Positions 5,976 to 14,618 are shown, counted from the stretch's first letter. The stretch: 25,005 bases of DNA from Candidatus Gastranaerophilales bacterium (GCA_910587055.1 CAJUKY010000025.1:1-25005), one strand, 5' to 3'. The notes: generated by a model from the sequence alone, not told the origin. Made by a program: numbers and translations.

Positions 5976-7934
5976 TTAAAATTTTGCTGCAATTTGTTTT
6001 ATAAGCGGATATATAAATTTCATTAATTCATATTCAATAATTTCTTCCCCGCCATCTTTTGGAACAACAATTGTAACCGTTTGTTTTAAGCCATCTTGTT
6101 TAACAGTTTTGCCGTTATTTTTGCTTACAATACCGACAATTACCTCATACTGTTTCTTTACGATATTCCCTTTTATTTCTGAAGATGTTTCGTTAATTTT
6201 GTAAACAACTTTGATGGTTAATTTATCGCTGTTTTCAGGTATTTCAATCCTTTCTTTAAACCCGAAAGAATTTAATTCGCTTATCTGCTCATAAAAATCA
6301 GAAATTGGCATTGCAACAGGTGCATTCAGGCTTGAAGCAAGGGTGCCAAGAGCAATTCTGTTAAAATATTTTAAATGAATTTCGCTACCGTTTATTTCAG
6401 ATTTTTGCGTATCGAAATTATACATATTAGCCTTATTTGCACTTCTTGTTATTGTTGACATTTGCGCAATATCTTTTTTACTTGGCTGATTTAGATTATC
6501 AATATAAGGCTTGCTCATTTTGCACTCTGCAACGCCGTTATTTATTGTAATTACCTTGTAATCCCAAGCAGGCACAAGAATTTCTCTGCCCGATTTTTCA
6601 GTTTTAATTTTCTTAAATACCGTTAAAACGTTTCCCGGTCTTAAAAACCCGTCTAAATCAGATAAAGTGATATATTGACCCTCAACTTTTGTTATCCTAA
6701 ATTGCGAATTTTTAAATTGAACTTCTTTCTGTATTGATTCAGCAAGCTTTGTTAAAATATTTTTTGTTACAATTTCATAATTGGCTTCATCGCTAAAACG
6801 CACTGTACCTGTAACTTTATTTATCATTTCATCATCAACACATTTTGAATATGCAATTCTTCCCGCCTTATCAAAAATTATTCCGCAAGCAAGCATTGCG
6901 TATTTATCAACATTATAATAAGCCTTATTTGATTTGAATTGTGTATATACAGGGGGTGTAAAATAAAGCTTCAAAAAATAATCGGGCAAAGTGCGGTTAT
7001 ATGCATTATTACTTTTAAAATCCATATTTAAGGAAACAAGGGCAGTTTGCATATCATAAAAAGTTTTATTGGTTGTGATTAAAGAAAATTCAGCTTCGCT
7101 GCCAAGTGCTGCAGAAAATAAACTGTATAATTTTTCATTACCAAAATCATTTATAAATAAAACTTTGGGTTTTTTAAGTTGGGTAATACTATTATTTGAA
7201 AATTTGCTAAAGCTTCCGCCCGAGTTTGGCTTGCCAAGCACCTTTTTTGCTACCGAATAATCAACGTTAGAATAAACAACGGAAAGCTGATTCATTTTTT
7301 CATCAGACAATAAATCACCCTTTGCTATACCTGTTTCAATGCCTTTATCTAAAATATAAAAGCTTCTATAAGTATCAATTATTTTTGTTGTAATATTAAA
7401 TGGCTTAAAGTCAACACTAGCTTGCTTTATCAGTTTTTCAACCGTTTGTTTAAAATTTTGTTCGCATAAATTCGTTATCGTATTTTTTTGAGCTTCTTCA
7501 TCTTTTTCAAATGCTGTTTCATATTTGAAATAACTTGTTAACGGATAAGAATATAGTGTTTCTCCGCTTGCCATATTTACAAAATTAATACTCATTGTAA
7601 GCGGTAAATAAATATCAAGCAAACTTTCAGATTTTTTTACATAATATTCAGATGCCCTTGGAATGTGGATATATACGGCAAAGGTTTTGTATTTGGTTTT
7701 ATCCGAAATTTCATCATTGGATAAAGAAAAATATTTATTAAATTGAGATAAATATTCATTCGTAAAGTTTTGTCTGTTTTGGGTAAAAACTTTTTGAAAG
7801 GCGGAATTATCAAGATTTTTATTAATAAAAACGGCAGGAACAGGATAAACATTTAACTCTGCAGAAAATGCAGGCATGACAACAAATAGGAACAATGCCA
7901 CAATACCTAAAATTTTATTTAAAAACTTTTTCAT
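5976..7934 (-). CDS. Large exported protein, FlgT-C-like segment, unknown function
   Basis: This 652-residue protein has a clear signal peptide (MKKFLNKILGIVALFLF... cleavage near VMPAFSA, residue 25). No catalytic motif is visible. A segment around residues 410-435 (GQYITLSDLDGFLRPGNVLTVFKK) resembles the beta-barrel found in FlgT C-terminal and similar periplasmic proteins. The region before it has alternating alpha/beta stretches like CsgG- or TolB-type domains. The ATG overlaps the stop of the upstream 571-residue gene (ATGA), so the two are translationally coupled and probably work as a pair in the periplasm or at the outer membrane. No flagellar genes are nearby. Family identity is uncertain. 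Confidence 0.66.
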   Translation of the reverse strand: MKKFLNKILGIVALFLFVVMPAFSAELNVYPVPAVFINKNLDNSAFQKVFTQNRQNFTNEYLSQFNKYFSLSNDEISDKTKYKTFAVYIHIPRASEYYVKKSESLLDIYLPLTMSINFVNMASGETLYSYPLTSYFKYETAFEKDEEAQKNTITNLCEQNFKQTVEKLIKQASVDFKPFNITTKIIDTYRSFYILDKGIETGIAKGDLLSDEKMNQLSVVYSNVDYSVAKKVLGKPNSGGSFSKFSNNSITQLKKPKVLFINDFGNEKLYSLFSAALGSEAEFSLITTNKTFYDMQTALVSLNMDFKSNNAYNRTLPDYFLKLYFTPPVYTQFKSNKAYYNVDKYAMLACGIIFDKAGRIAYSKCVDDEMINKVTGTVRFSDEANYEIVTKNILTKLAESIQKEVQFKNSQFRITKVEGQYITLSDLDGFLRPGNVLTVFKKIKTEKSGREILVPAWDYKVITINNGVAECKMSKPYIDNLNQPSKKDIAQMSTITRSANKANMYNFDTQKSEINGSEIHLKYFNRIALGTLASSLNAPVAMPISDFYEQISELNSFGFKERIEIPENSDKLTIKVVYKINETSSEIKGNIVKKQYEVIVGIVSKNNGKTVKQDGLKQTVTIVVPKDGGEEIIEYELMKFIYPLIKQIAAKF

Positions 7935-9646
7935 AAATTTGGTACTCCGTTTTTATTGACAGGAGCGAATATTACTTGATTGCCTGTAATTTTATAATCA
8001 TAATTGCTAAATTTGCTTGAAAGATTTGAATTATAAAGTTTCATAAAAATAGCATCAGCAATTGAGCCTTGTCCTGTGTAATTAACCGTAAATTCTGCTT
8101 GGCTTGAATCAGATGTTCTAAGACTTACATTCTTTATCCCGTTAACATTTTGTATAGAGCTATTGATTGCCATTCTTTCTGCTGGCAAAAAATTTCCTTT
8201 AATTTGAACAACATATTCTGAGCCATACATCATACGTCTTTTCCAGTAATCTTGAATTTTCTTTGACAGGGCTTCACCAAGTTCATTACCAATTTTTCTT
8301 GCAACAGCGCTTCTTGCCTGATCAGCAGAATTTCCTGCGGCAGTTTCCGTAAACGTACCTGATGCAATTACTTCACCATCCGTTGTTGAATAAACCTTTA
8401 CAAAAACGTTACCATCACAAGTGTTTTTGCCCGTATGCTCGTTTTTACCGTTATCTGTAATATATGAAACACCTATTGCAAAAAAGTCTGCTTTGGCATC
8501 TTTTCTTGCAGCTTCAACATAATTTGCAAGTTCAGCCGAATTAGAAAGCTTGTCTGACGTTACAGGTTTTCCTTTGAAATATCTGCTTTTAAACACATCA
8601 TTATCAATTGCTCTTATATCAAAATTCACAAATGATTCCTGTAATGCAGGCTGTGTATAGTTTAAATTTTCCGCTTTCGGGGATAAAGTATCATATTCTT
8701 TAATATGTTGGTAAAATTCACCTTCTTTTTTACCATAATCAATAAATCTTCCATATTTTGAATTACTGCCGGATGAAGAAGAACTGTTTGAACTGCTTGA
8801 ATTTGAACCTCTTGCCTTTAGGCTATCATTATGCCCGCCAATTGCTGAAGCTCTGCCGTATTCACCTGAATATCCGGCTCCGTAAGCCCCTTTACTGCTT
8901 GCATTTACATTATATGTATTTGCATTTCTGCTGTTTGAGTTTGATTTTGCGTAAGAATTAGCGGAAGCTTCTTCTCTATCCTTTAATTTTTCATCATAAT
9001 TATATTCATATGTTGTAACTTCTCTTGCTAAAAGATTTTTGCTTAAATCGGAAGGACGAGCAAAAAACTCATCCATAACAATCATAATGGAATGTGCTCT
9101 AACCGCCTGTGTGTTTAAGGCTACGCCCATATCTGACAGCAGACTTCTAAATTCTGCCTCGTCCACGGTTAAATAGGCACGAGCTACATAATAATTATTT
9201 TCAACTTCGCCTGTAAAATCCTGATCTATAATATATGTGCTTGATTGAGATAATAAATCATTAAATTTTGCTTGAATTTCGGGCTTCTTGGAGGCATTTA
9301 CCCCAAGGGTTCTGTCTATTAAAATATTTATACCATTTTTAACGGCATTATTTTGTGCTTCGCTCACAACAGCACCCCTTACGGAATTGCTTAATCTTTC
9401 ATCCTGTTTTTTTCTTAATTCCGCTTGTCTTGAAGCTTCTTTAATCTGCTGCGTTTGTAAAACTTCAAAATTTGAATTATTAGCTTTTTTATTCATTTTG
9501 GCATCTTGTTGTTTTCGAACACTTTTAATGTCATATCCTGTTAAAGGTGCATACCCTTTGCCTTCAATCTTAATTTCAAGAGCATTTGCTTCACTCAAGA
9601 ATATGCCAACAGCTAAAAACAATAATATCAGAAATATTTTTTTCAT
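7931..9646 (-). CDS. Large exported protein with FlgT-N-like region and Ser/Asn-rich linker
   Basis: This 571-residue secreted protein has a signal peptide ending near SEANA (residue 22). A charged helical stretch (about 40-85) comes next, then a region at about 90-180 (EAQNNAVKNGINILIDR ... NYYVARAYLTVDEAEF) that recalls the FlgT N-terminal/LPP20-type fold. A low-complexity Ser/Asn/Gly linker covers about 225-297 (NSSSSNSSSSSGSNSKYG). A C-terminal half with DGNVFVKVYSTTDGEVIASG and a repeated beta-alpha unit (YVVQIKGNFLPAERMAINSS) ends it. RBS AAAGGAG precedes ATG 9646. Coupled by a 4-bp overlap to the 652-residue gene. Role unknown; an envelope assembly or surface structure part is possible. 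The FlgT likeness is by eye. Confidence 0.66.
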   Translation of the reverse strand: MKKIFLILLFLAVGIFLSEANALEIKIEGKGYAPLTGYDIKSVRKQQDAKMNKKANNSNFEVLQTQQIKEASRQAELRKKQDERLSNSVRGAVVSEAQNNAVKNGINILIDRTLGVNASKKPEIQAKFNDLLSQSSTYIIDQDFTGEVENNYYVARAYLTVDEAEFRSLLSDMGVALNTQAVRAHSIMIVMDEFFARPSDLSKNLLAREVTTYEYNYDEKLKDREEASANSYAKSNSNSRNANTYNVNASSKGAYGAGYSGEYGRASAIGGHNDSLKARGSNSSSSNSSSSSGSNSKYGRFIDYGKKEGEFYQHIKEYDTLSPKAENLNYTQPALQESFVNFDIRAIDNDVFKSRYFKGKPVTSDKLSNSAELANYVEAARKDAKADFFAIGVSYITDNGKNEHTGKNTCDGNVFVKVYSTTDGEVIASGTFTETAAGNSADQARSAVARKIGNELGEALSKKIQDYWKRRMMYGSEYVVQIKGNFLPAERMAINSSIQNVNGIKNVSLRTSDSSQAEFTVNYTGQGSIADAIFMKLYNSNLSSKFSNYDYKITGNQVIFAPVNKNGVPNL

Positions 9647-9667
9647 TAATCACTCCTTTTAAATAAG

Positions 9668-9697
9668 CTGCGCAGGAATTTCAAAATTCCTGCGCAG
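9668..9697 (-). repeat. GC-rich intercistronic hairpin in the exported-protein operon
   Basis: CTGCGCAGGAATT (9668-9680) and AATTCCTGCGCAG (9685-9697) form a perfect 13-bp stem with loop TCAA. It lies between the 231-residue gene and the 571-residue gene. On the minus strand it is followed by CTTATTTAAAAGGAG, not a proper U-run. It could be a partial terminator that makes the first gene more abundant, or an RNA-stability hairpin. Confidence 0.6.
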
Positions 9698-9708
9698 TGA
9701 ACTCATTA

Positions 9709-10404
9709 TTAGTTTATGTCGGATAGGTCAATCTGTGAGGCTTTGCTTGATGTATTTTTTGGAATGTCTAGAGAAACTCCGCCGGCTTTTGCGATGGCAA
9801 CTGCCTGTGTTGTTACATTTTTTAATACTACAATATTATTTTTCAACAGATTAAACATGGCTTTTAAATTTCCAAGTTCAAATGCCAGAGTAGCCGCTTG
9901 AACAGGATTTGCTGAAATGCCCATGATAATTCCTCTACAATCAACAGCAATATCTGTATATTGGTAACTTGCTATAAATAATGAATTTATAGCACCTGAA
10001 ACATTATATCTCTTTTGTTCATCAGAATTTCTTAATTGTGAAGCCAGAGTTTCCTGTTCCTCTTTCATTGTAGCGGCACAGTCTGATATAATTTTTGTAA
10101 TTTCAGAATTTTTTTCCGTTTCACTTAAGCTTTTGTCTGATTTAATTGCATCGATTCGTGATTTTATTTCAGCTGATTTTTCTGCTGAAAATAATGCTGA
10201 CGTTAGTGATTCAAATGCTCTTTGCATAGTTTCATTTACTGCATTTAATTTCGTATTAAGAACACCAATTTGAGTGGCCGAGTTTGTTTTTGAAGTAACA
10301 GCAGATGCAGCGCCTTTAATTGCACTTGGCATTTCAAATGCATAAACACTTCCCGCTATAGTCACAACCGATACGCATAAACTTGTTGCAAAAATCTTTT
10401 TCAT
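9709..10404 (-). CDS. Secreted helical protein, unknown function
   Basis: This 231-residue protein has a typical signal peptide (cleavage near GSVYA, residue 22). The mature part is mostly helical and rich in Ala, Ser, Lys and Glu (FESLTSALFSAEKSAEIKSR, LSETEKNSEITKII), with a hydrophobic Ala/Gly-rich stretch and a Val-rich helix toward the end. No known family is recognised. It is the first gene of the minus-strand exported operon, with RBS GGGAG before ATG 10404, and is separated from the rest by a strong hairpin. That arrangement suggests it is made in larger amounts than the downstream proteins. It may be the major secreted component, which is inference. Confidence 0.65.
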   Translation of the reverse strand: MKKIFATSLCVSVVTIAGSVYAFEMPSAIKGAASAVTSKTNSATQIGVLNTKLNAVNETMQRAFESLTSALFSAEKSAEIKSRIDAIKSDKSLSETEKNSEITKIISDCAATMKEEQETLASQLRNSDEQKRYNVSGAINSLFIASYQYTDIAVDCRGIIMGISANPVQAATLAFELGNLKAMFNLLKNNIVVLKNVTTQAVAIAKAGGVSLDIPKNTSSKASQIDLSDIN

Positions 10405-10586
10405 ATTTATCTCCCACTTTATTATTTAAAAATACAAAACTAAGTATTTTATGCATAGTTTATGGTAAAACTATTTATTAATCAATAATTTATTATGATA
10501 AATTACGTATTTTTTACAAAAAATATAGATTAATTACGCTTATTTTTTATCTATCTATAAATTATCATGCAAAATGCAGGTGTCTT
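10405..10586. promoter_or_regulatory. Divergent control region with a spaced direct repeat
   Basis: This 182-bp, extremely AT-rich spacer lies between the exported-protein operon and the XRE regulator gene. Two near copies of AATTACG followed by TATTTTTTA start at 10501 and 10532 (the second has a CT insertion), 31 bp apart or about three helical turns. That spacing suits a regulator binding one DNA face. TGCAAAATGCA (near 10569-10579) is a further small dyad just before the XRE ribosome-binding site. No convincing -35/-10 pair was picked out. Confidence 0.42.
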
Positions 10587-10901
10587 ATGGATAATAAAAA
10601 ACTACTTGGAAAGCGTATTAAAGAATTAAGAAAAGCTGCAGGTTTGACACAAGAAAAACTTGCGGAATTAATTGATATAGAAACTACCTCATTAAGCGGA
10701 ATTGAAAGCGGCAGACATTTTCCGTCTTTACCCACAGTTGAAAAAATATCTGATAAATTAAATGTTGAAATAAAAGCTTTGTTTGATTTTAGCCATCTTC
10801 AACCAATTGAAAAAATGAAAGCAGACATAATAAAAAACTTAGATAAACTGGATGAAAGCAAAATATCTTTTATTCATAAGTTTTTTGATGGGTTGAAGTG
10901 A
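10587..10901 (+). CDS. XRE-family (Cro/C1-type HTH) transcriptional regulator
   Basis: This 104-residue DNA-binding protein has a Cro/C1-type helix-turn-helix at about 8-62: GKRIKELRKAAGLTQEKLAELI, then SLSGIESGRHFPSLPTVEKISDKLNV. A short C-terminal helical tail follows (KMKADIIKNLDKLDESK...). It starts 61 bp upstream of the SIR2-HerA pair, in the same direction, and is divergent from the exported-protein operon. It is therefore placed to control either. Defence operons often carry such a regulator to keep expression low. The candidate operators are the direct repeats in front of it and the tandem palindromes behind it; this is inference. Confidence 0.9.
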   Translation: MDNKKLLGKRIKELRKAAGLTQEKLAELIDIETTSLSGIESGRHFPSLPTVEKISDKLNVEIKALFDFSHLQPIEKMKADIIKNLDKLDESKISFIHKFFDGLK

Positions 10902-10919
10902 ACAAAACATGCTGTTTTT

Positions 10920-10941
10920 AATTATAATTTGAATTATAATT
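10920..10941. promoter_or_regulatory. Tandem 10-bp palindromes before SIR2-HerA
   Basis: AATTATAATT occurs at 10920-10929 and again at 10932-10941, each self-complementary, 12 bp start to start. Each contains a TATAAT that could be a -10 box. The site lies between the XRE gene and the SIR2 gene, so it could be the SIR2-HerA promoter overlapped by a regulator site. In such AT-rich DNA chance is possible. Confidence 0.4.
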
Positions 10942-10962
10942 TTAAAATAATAAAGATACAAT

Positions 10963-12057
10963 ATGGAACAACCTATTTTAAAAATTTCCAAAGAAGATAT
11001 TATTCCAACATTTTCAAAAGGCTTTTGTAATGTTGGGTTTTTGTTTGGGGCAGGCACATCTTTTGAAGCTGGCTTTCCACTTATGGCAGATCTAACAAGC
11101 AATACATTTTTATATTTAGATACAAACGATATAAATATCATAAAAACAATATTGGAAAATTACAACGAAATAGAGAACACTACATACAATACTACAAATA
11201 ATTTGCCGGATGTTGAACTTTTACTTAATCTAATAGTAAATTTTAAAAATACATCAGGATATTCTTATAAATGTTTTAAACTTGAGCAAAAAATTAAACA
11301 ACTTGTTTGTGGTTTTTTAAGAGATGTAAGAAATCCAAATTTAGAACATCATTTAAAATTCTTAAAATTTATAAAGGGCAAAATTGGTTTTAATAGTACC
11401 CCATTTTGGATTTTTACAACAAATTATGATTTACTATTTGAGCTAGCAAGTGCTCAATGTGAGCTTCCATTGGAAAATGGTTTCTGTGGAACTATACAAA
11501 GATATTTTGACATTGATAGTTTAAAAAGAATATATGGACATTTCGGTATACAAAGTAAAAAAGGTCAAATACCTTTTGAGCCAATTAAAAAAGCCAGTTT
11601 AAAATTATGCAAACTTCATGGTTCATTATCTTGGTACAAAACAGAAGAAAATAATATTATGGAAATATTTGATAATTCATATATTATGCAAGAATATCAA
11701 AATTTAATGATTTATCCACAACGCAAAAAATTGGACGAGACTTTAGCCCATCCATATGAAAAATTATTTGTTTATGCAAATGATATTATTGGACACGATG
11801 TTCAGCATATAATTTCTTGTGGATATAGCTACAGAGATGAGCATATTAATGACAGATTATTGATTCCAAAACTGCAAGATGGTTCATTGAGAATATTTGC
11901 ATTATTTGAAACAAAATCCAATTGTATTGAACAATTGGAAAAATATCCCGCTTTTAATTATCTAACTAAAGATAAAATCCACATTAGTGGTAAAGATATT
12001 TCTATGCCAAATAATTTATGGAAATTTTCGGAATTTGTTAAGTTTATAATAGAATAG
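10963..12057 (+). CDS. SIR2-domain NADase of a SIR2-HerA anti-phage system
   Basis: This 364-residue protein has the SIR2-like NAD-binding motifs in order: FLFGAGTSFEAGFP (GAGTS at 29-33), TTNYD (152-156), KLHGSLSW with candidate catalytic His219, and GYSYRDEHIN (287-296). SIR2 proteins paired with a HerA ATPase form a defence complex that destroys NAD+ on phage infection and aborts the infection. The HerA gene follows after 8 bp, which makes the assignment strong. It starts at ATG 10963, with only a weak ribosome-binding site, in keeping with low expression. No other domain is visible; all expected motifs are present, so it is probably active. Confidence 0.9.
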   Translation: MEQPILKISKEDIIPTFSKGFCNVGFLFGAGTSFEAGFPLMADLTSNTFLYLDTNDINIIKTILENYNEIENTTYNTTNNLPDVELLLNLIVNFKNTSGYSYKCFKLEQKIKQLVCGFLRDVRNPNLEHHLKFLKFIKGKIGFNSTPFWIFTTNYDLLFELASAQCELPLENGFCGTIQRYFDIDSLKRIYGHFGIQSKKGQIPFEPIKKASLKLCKLHGSLSWYKTEENNIMEIFDNSYIMQEYQNLMIYPQRKKLDETLAHPYEKLFVYANDIIGHDVQHIISCGYSYRDEHINDRLLIPKLQDGSLRIFALFETKSNCIEQLEKYPAFNYLTKDKIHISGKDISMPNNLWKFSEFVKFIIE

Positions 12058-12065
12058 GAAACATT

Positions 12066-13739
12066 ATGAGCGATTATAAAATAGGGAAAGTAATTGGTGT
12101 AAATGGGGATTTAATTGAGATTATCTTGGATGACAAACAAGATGATTTTGGTGTTCCTGAAAATATGCTTATAAATATTAAGACAGTTAATGGACCAGAA
12201 TCAATATTAATAGGACAACCCGGTACTTTTTTGAAAATACAAATATTGAATGGAATGTTATTATGCATGGTTGCAGACATAAAAATGAAAGAAATAAATT
12301 CTTTGAATAACGAAGATGACATTATAATGCCCTTGCCCCAACGCATTTTAACATTAGTTCCGTTTGGTACCATAAACGAAAATGGTAACTTTGAAAAGGG
12401 TACCGATGTGCTTCCTACAGTAAATAGCAGTGTATATGCAGTATCAAACATGACTATAAATGCCATATATTCAAGCTATTCTGATGGCAATTTTAACTTG
12501 GGAAAACTCTCTTTAATGCCTCAACAAGATGCTCTAATAAATTTAGATGCTTTTTTGAGCCGACATGGAGCAATTTTAGGACAAACTGGAAGCGGAAAAT
12601 CTTGGACGGTAGCCTCTTTCCTACAAAAAATTGCAGAGTTAGAAAAATCCACGGTTGTACTATTTGATTTACACGGCGAATACAAAAATGCATTTGGAGA
12701 ATATGCAGATTATATTGATGCATCTTCTATAGAACTTCCGTATTGGCTAATGAACTGCGAAGAGCTTTTAGGCTTAATGATTGATAAAAATGAAACAACG
12801 GCTCCTAACCAAACAGCTTTATTTAAAAGCTTATTGCAAGAAAGTAAACAAAAACACCCCGAAAATATTGCTCTTAATATACCAAAGATCAATGTCGATA
12901 CCCCTGTTTATTTTGACTTTGAAGAAATTTTAGATAAATTTAGATTTTTAGATCGTCAAATGGTTCCCGGTGCAAAACCTGGTACTGAGAAAAAAGGGGA
13001 TTTTAATGGGCAATTTACAAGGTTACTTACAAGAATTGATTCTAAATTAAATGATATAAGATACAATTTAATATTTAAACCACAAATATATAATTCATCT
13101 GCCTCAATGTCTGATTTATTTAGAAAAATACTCGGTGAAGAAAATATTCCTAAAAAAATTGTCATTCTCGATATTAGCCCTATACCTTTCGATGTTAGGA
13201 CATCAGTTATATCATTACTTTTGAGATGTTTCTTTGATTTTTGTTATTGGTATAAAAAAGTAAATAACAAAAATTATCCTATGGCTGTTTTTTGTGATGA
13301 AGCACATTTATATCTAAATGAATATGATACAACAAGCAAATCTGCTCGTCTTTCTGCTGAAAGAATAGCTAAAGAAGGTAGAAAATATGGTACCAGCTTA
13401 ACAGTTATTAGTCAAAGACCAAGAGAAGTATCAGCAACAATTCTTTCGCAATGTAATACATTTTTGTGCTTAAGAATTACAAATCCAGATGACCAATCCT
13501 ATGTAAAACGCTTACTACCAGATTCAATTGCAAATATAACTACAATGTTTTCGTCGCTTAGGCGCGGCGAGTGTATATTACTTGGAGATTCTGTTATAAT
13601 GCCCACTCGTATTAAAATTGATATGCCAAATCCAACTCCTGATAGTGAAGATGCGTCATTTTATAAAGAATGGACAACACCCCATGCTGAAATAGATATC
13701 CCTATAGTTTTGGATGCTTGGAGAAAACAACAAATATAA
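12066..13739 (+). CDS. HerA-type ATPase of a SIR2-HerA anti-phage system
   Basis: This 557-residue FtsK/HerA-superfamily ATPase starts with a beta-barrel domain (VIGVNGDLIEIILDD, about 1-110). The Walker A motif GQTGSGKS is at 172-179, the Walker B VFCDEAHLYL has Asp411 and Glu412, and SQRPREVSATILSQC with LRITNPDDQ follow. HerA proteins form hexameric rings that act on DNA; in SIR2-HerA they assemble with SIR2 and control its NADase. It lies 8 bp after SIR2, with RBS AGGAAA. Its stop at 13739 is only about 17 bp before the first surviving codons of a truncated mqsR, which suggests this gene marks the edge of an inserted cassette. Confidence 0.9.
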   Translation: MSDYKIGKVIGVNGDLIEIILDDKQDDFGVPENMLINIKTVNGPESILIGQPGTFLKIQILNGMLLCMVADIKMKEINSLNNEDDIIMPLPQRILTLVPFGTINENGNFEKGTDVLPTVNSSVYAVSNMTINAIYSSYSDGNFNLGKLSLMPQQDALINLDAFLSRHGAILGQTGSGKSWTVASFLQKIAELEKSTVVLFDLHGEYKNAFGEYADYIDASSIELPYWLMNCEELLGLMIDKNETTAPNQTALFKSLLQESKQKHPENIALNIPKINVDTPVYFDFEEILDKFRFLDRQMVPGAKPGTEKKGDFNGQFTRLLTRIDSKLNDIRYNLIFKPQIYNSSASMSDLFRKILGEENIPKKIVILDISPIPFDVRTSVISLLLRCFFDFCYWYKKVNNKNYPMAVFCDEAHLYLNEYDTTSKSARLSAERIAKEGRKYGTSLTVISQRPREVSATILSQCNTFLCLRITNPDDQSYVKRLLPDSIANITTMFSSLRRGECILLGDSVIMPTRIKIDMPNPTPDSEDASFYKEWTTPHAEIDIPIVLDAWRKQQI

Positions 13740-13770
13740 ATTATTATATTGATAATTTAGTAGCAATGCT

Positions 13771-13977
13771 ATGTGCGATTTTGGTTTGACACAAGAAGAA
13801 TTGCTGTTTTGTATACTTGATATAGAAAATTCATATTTTTACAAGTCTATGACTTCTGAACATGACAATAAGATATGGCAAGATGTTTATCATATCCCAA
13901 TAGATAATGATTTTGCTTATGTTAAACTTCAAATAATTTCAGATAAAAGTGTAGTTATTCAATTCAAAAGGAAATAG
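13771..13977 (+). pseudogene. mqsR: MqsR-family toxin, N-terminally truncated
   Basis: This 68-codon open frame matches the C-terminal two-thirds of MqsR, an mRNA interferase of type II toxin-antitoxin modules: FYKSMTS, WQDVYH, AYVKLQI and a final QFKRK. The residues matching the E. coli active-site set (Lys56, Gln68, Tyr81, Lys96) appear retained as K25, Q37, Y50 and K66. About 35 N-terminal residues are missing. The frame is open back only to 13756 (encoding FSSNA) and then meets TAA. It is followed by a broken mqsA, so an active toxin here would be unopposed; it is probably dead. Whether the fragment folds is unknown. Confidence 0.74.
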
Positions 13978-13983
13978 AACATT

Positions 13984-14614
13984 ATGAAAAAATGTCCAGT
14001 TTGTAATCATAATTAAAAAGAATAGAAAATGGAACATTGTAAAGCAAATATAAAACATCAAATGGTTGCAAAGACATTCTTGTGGAAAATTTATCTTATT
14101 TACAATGTGAATTTTGCAATGAAATTTTTTATAATCCTGATGATTTGGATAATTATGAAGTTCAGCTAGAAAAAGCCCTTGAAAAAGAACGTAAAAATGA
14201 AAATTTATTAACAGCAAAAGAGATTAAATCCATAAGAAAAAACAATCTTACACAATTACAACTGGAGCTATTATTAAAGATAGGTCCAAAAATGTTGCCA
14301 AATGGGAAACATATAAATCAAATCAATCCAGTACGATAGATAAGCTTCTAAGAAATATGAATAAAGATCATTGTTTCTTTTTAAAGATGTTAAATGATGT
14401 TGAAATAAAAGATTTTCAAAATATTATTAATAAACATAGTTTTTATTTAGAAAATATTCCAATACTGGAATTGATTTCCAAATTCTATCCGGATGTAAAT
14501 ATTCAAACAATTAGCAGGGAATTTATACAATACGTTAATGAGGTTGTTGGAAATCTTTTAGAATCTAAAATTGAAAAACAAGAAACATTATTAAAGTTAA
14601 AAGAAGCAATGTAA
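13984..14614 (+). pseudogene. mqsA: MqsA-type antitoxin, broken by stops and frameshifts
   Basis: The remains of an MqsA-like antitoxin (zinc-binding N-terminus plus HTH) are spread over three frames. The frame at 13984 gives MKKCPVCNHN then TAA, with TAG at 14023. A second frame, open from 14043, gives DILVENLSYLQCEFCNEIFY and DLDNYE, KERKNENLLTAKEIKSIRKN, LTQ and IGPK. At about 14291 a one-base loss shifts the frame: the homologous continuation NVAKWETYKSNQSSTIDKLL reads on to TAA at 14612-14614. The two CxxC pairs (CPVC and CEFC) and the HTH are still recognisable. A GTG at 14082 and an ATG at 14357 open shorter frames but are fragments of this gene. Confidence 0.8.
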
Positions 14615-14618
14615 CTAT

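Noticed and set aside
9288..9662. Plus-strand open frame of 124 codons
   Set aside because: It is antisense to the signal peptide and N-terminus of the 571-residue secreted protein.
12074..12466. Minus-strand open frame of 130 codons
   Set aside because: It is antisense to the HerA N-terminal domain and has no homology that I recognise.
14082..14614. Two separate small genes at 14082 and 14357
   Set aside because: Together with 13984-14016 they read as one MqsA-like protein across frameshifts, so they are fragments of a pseudogene.
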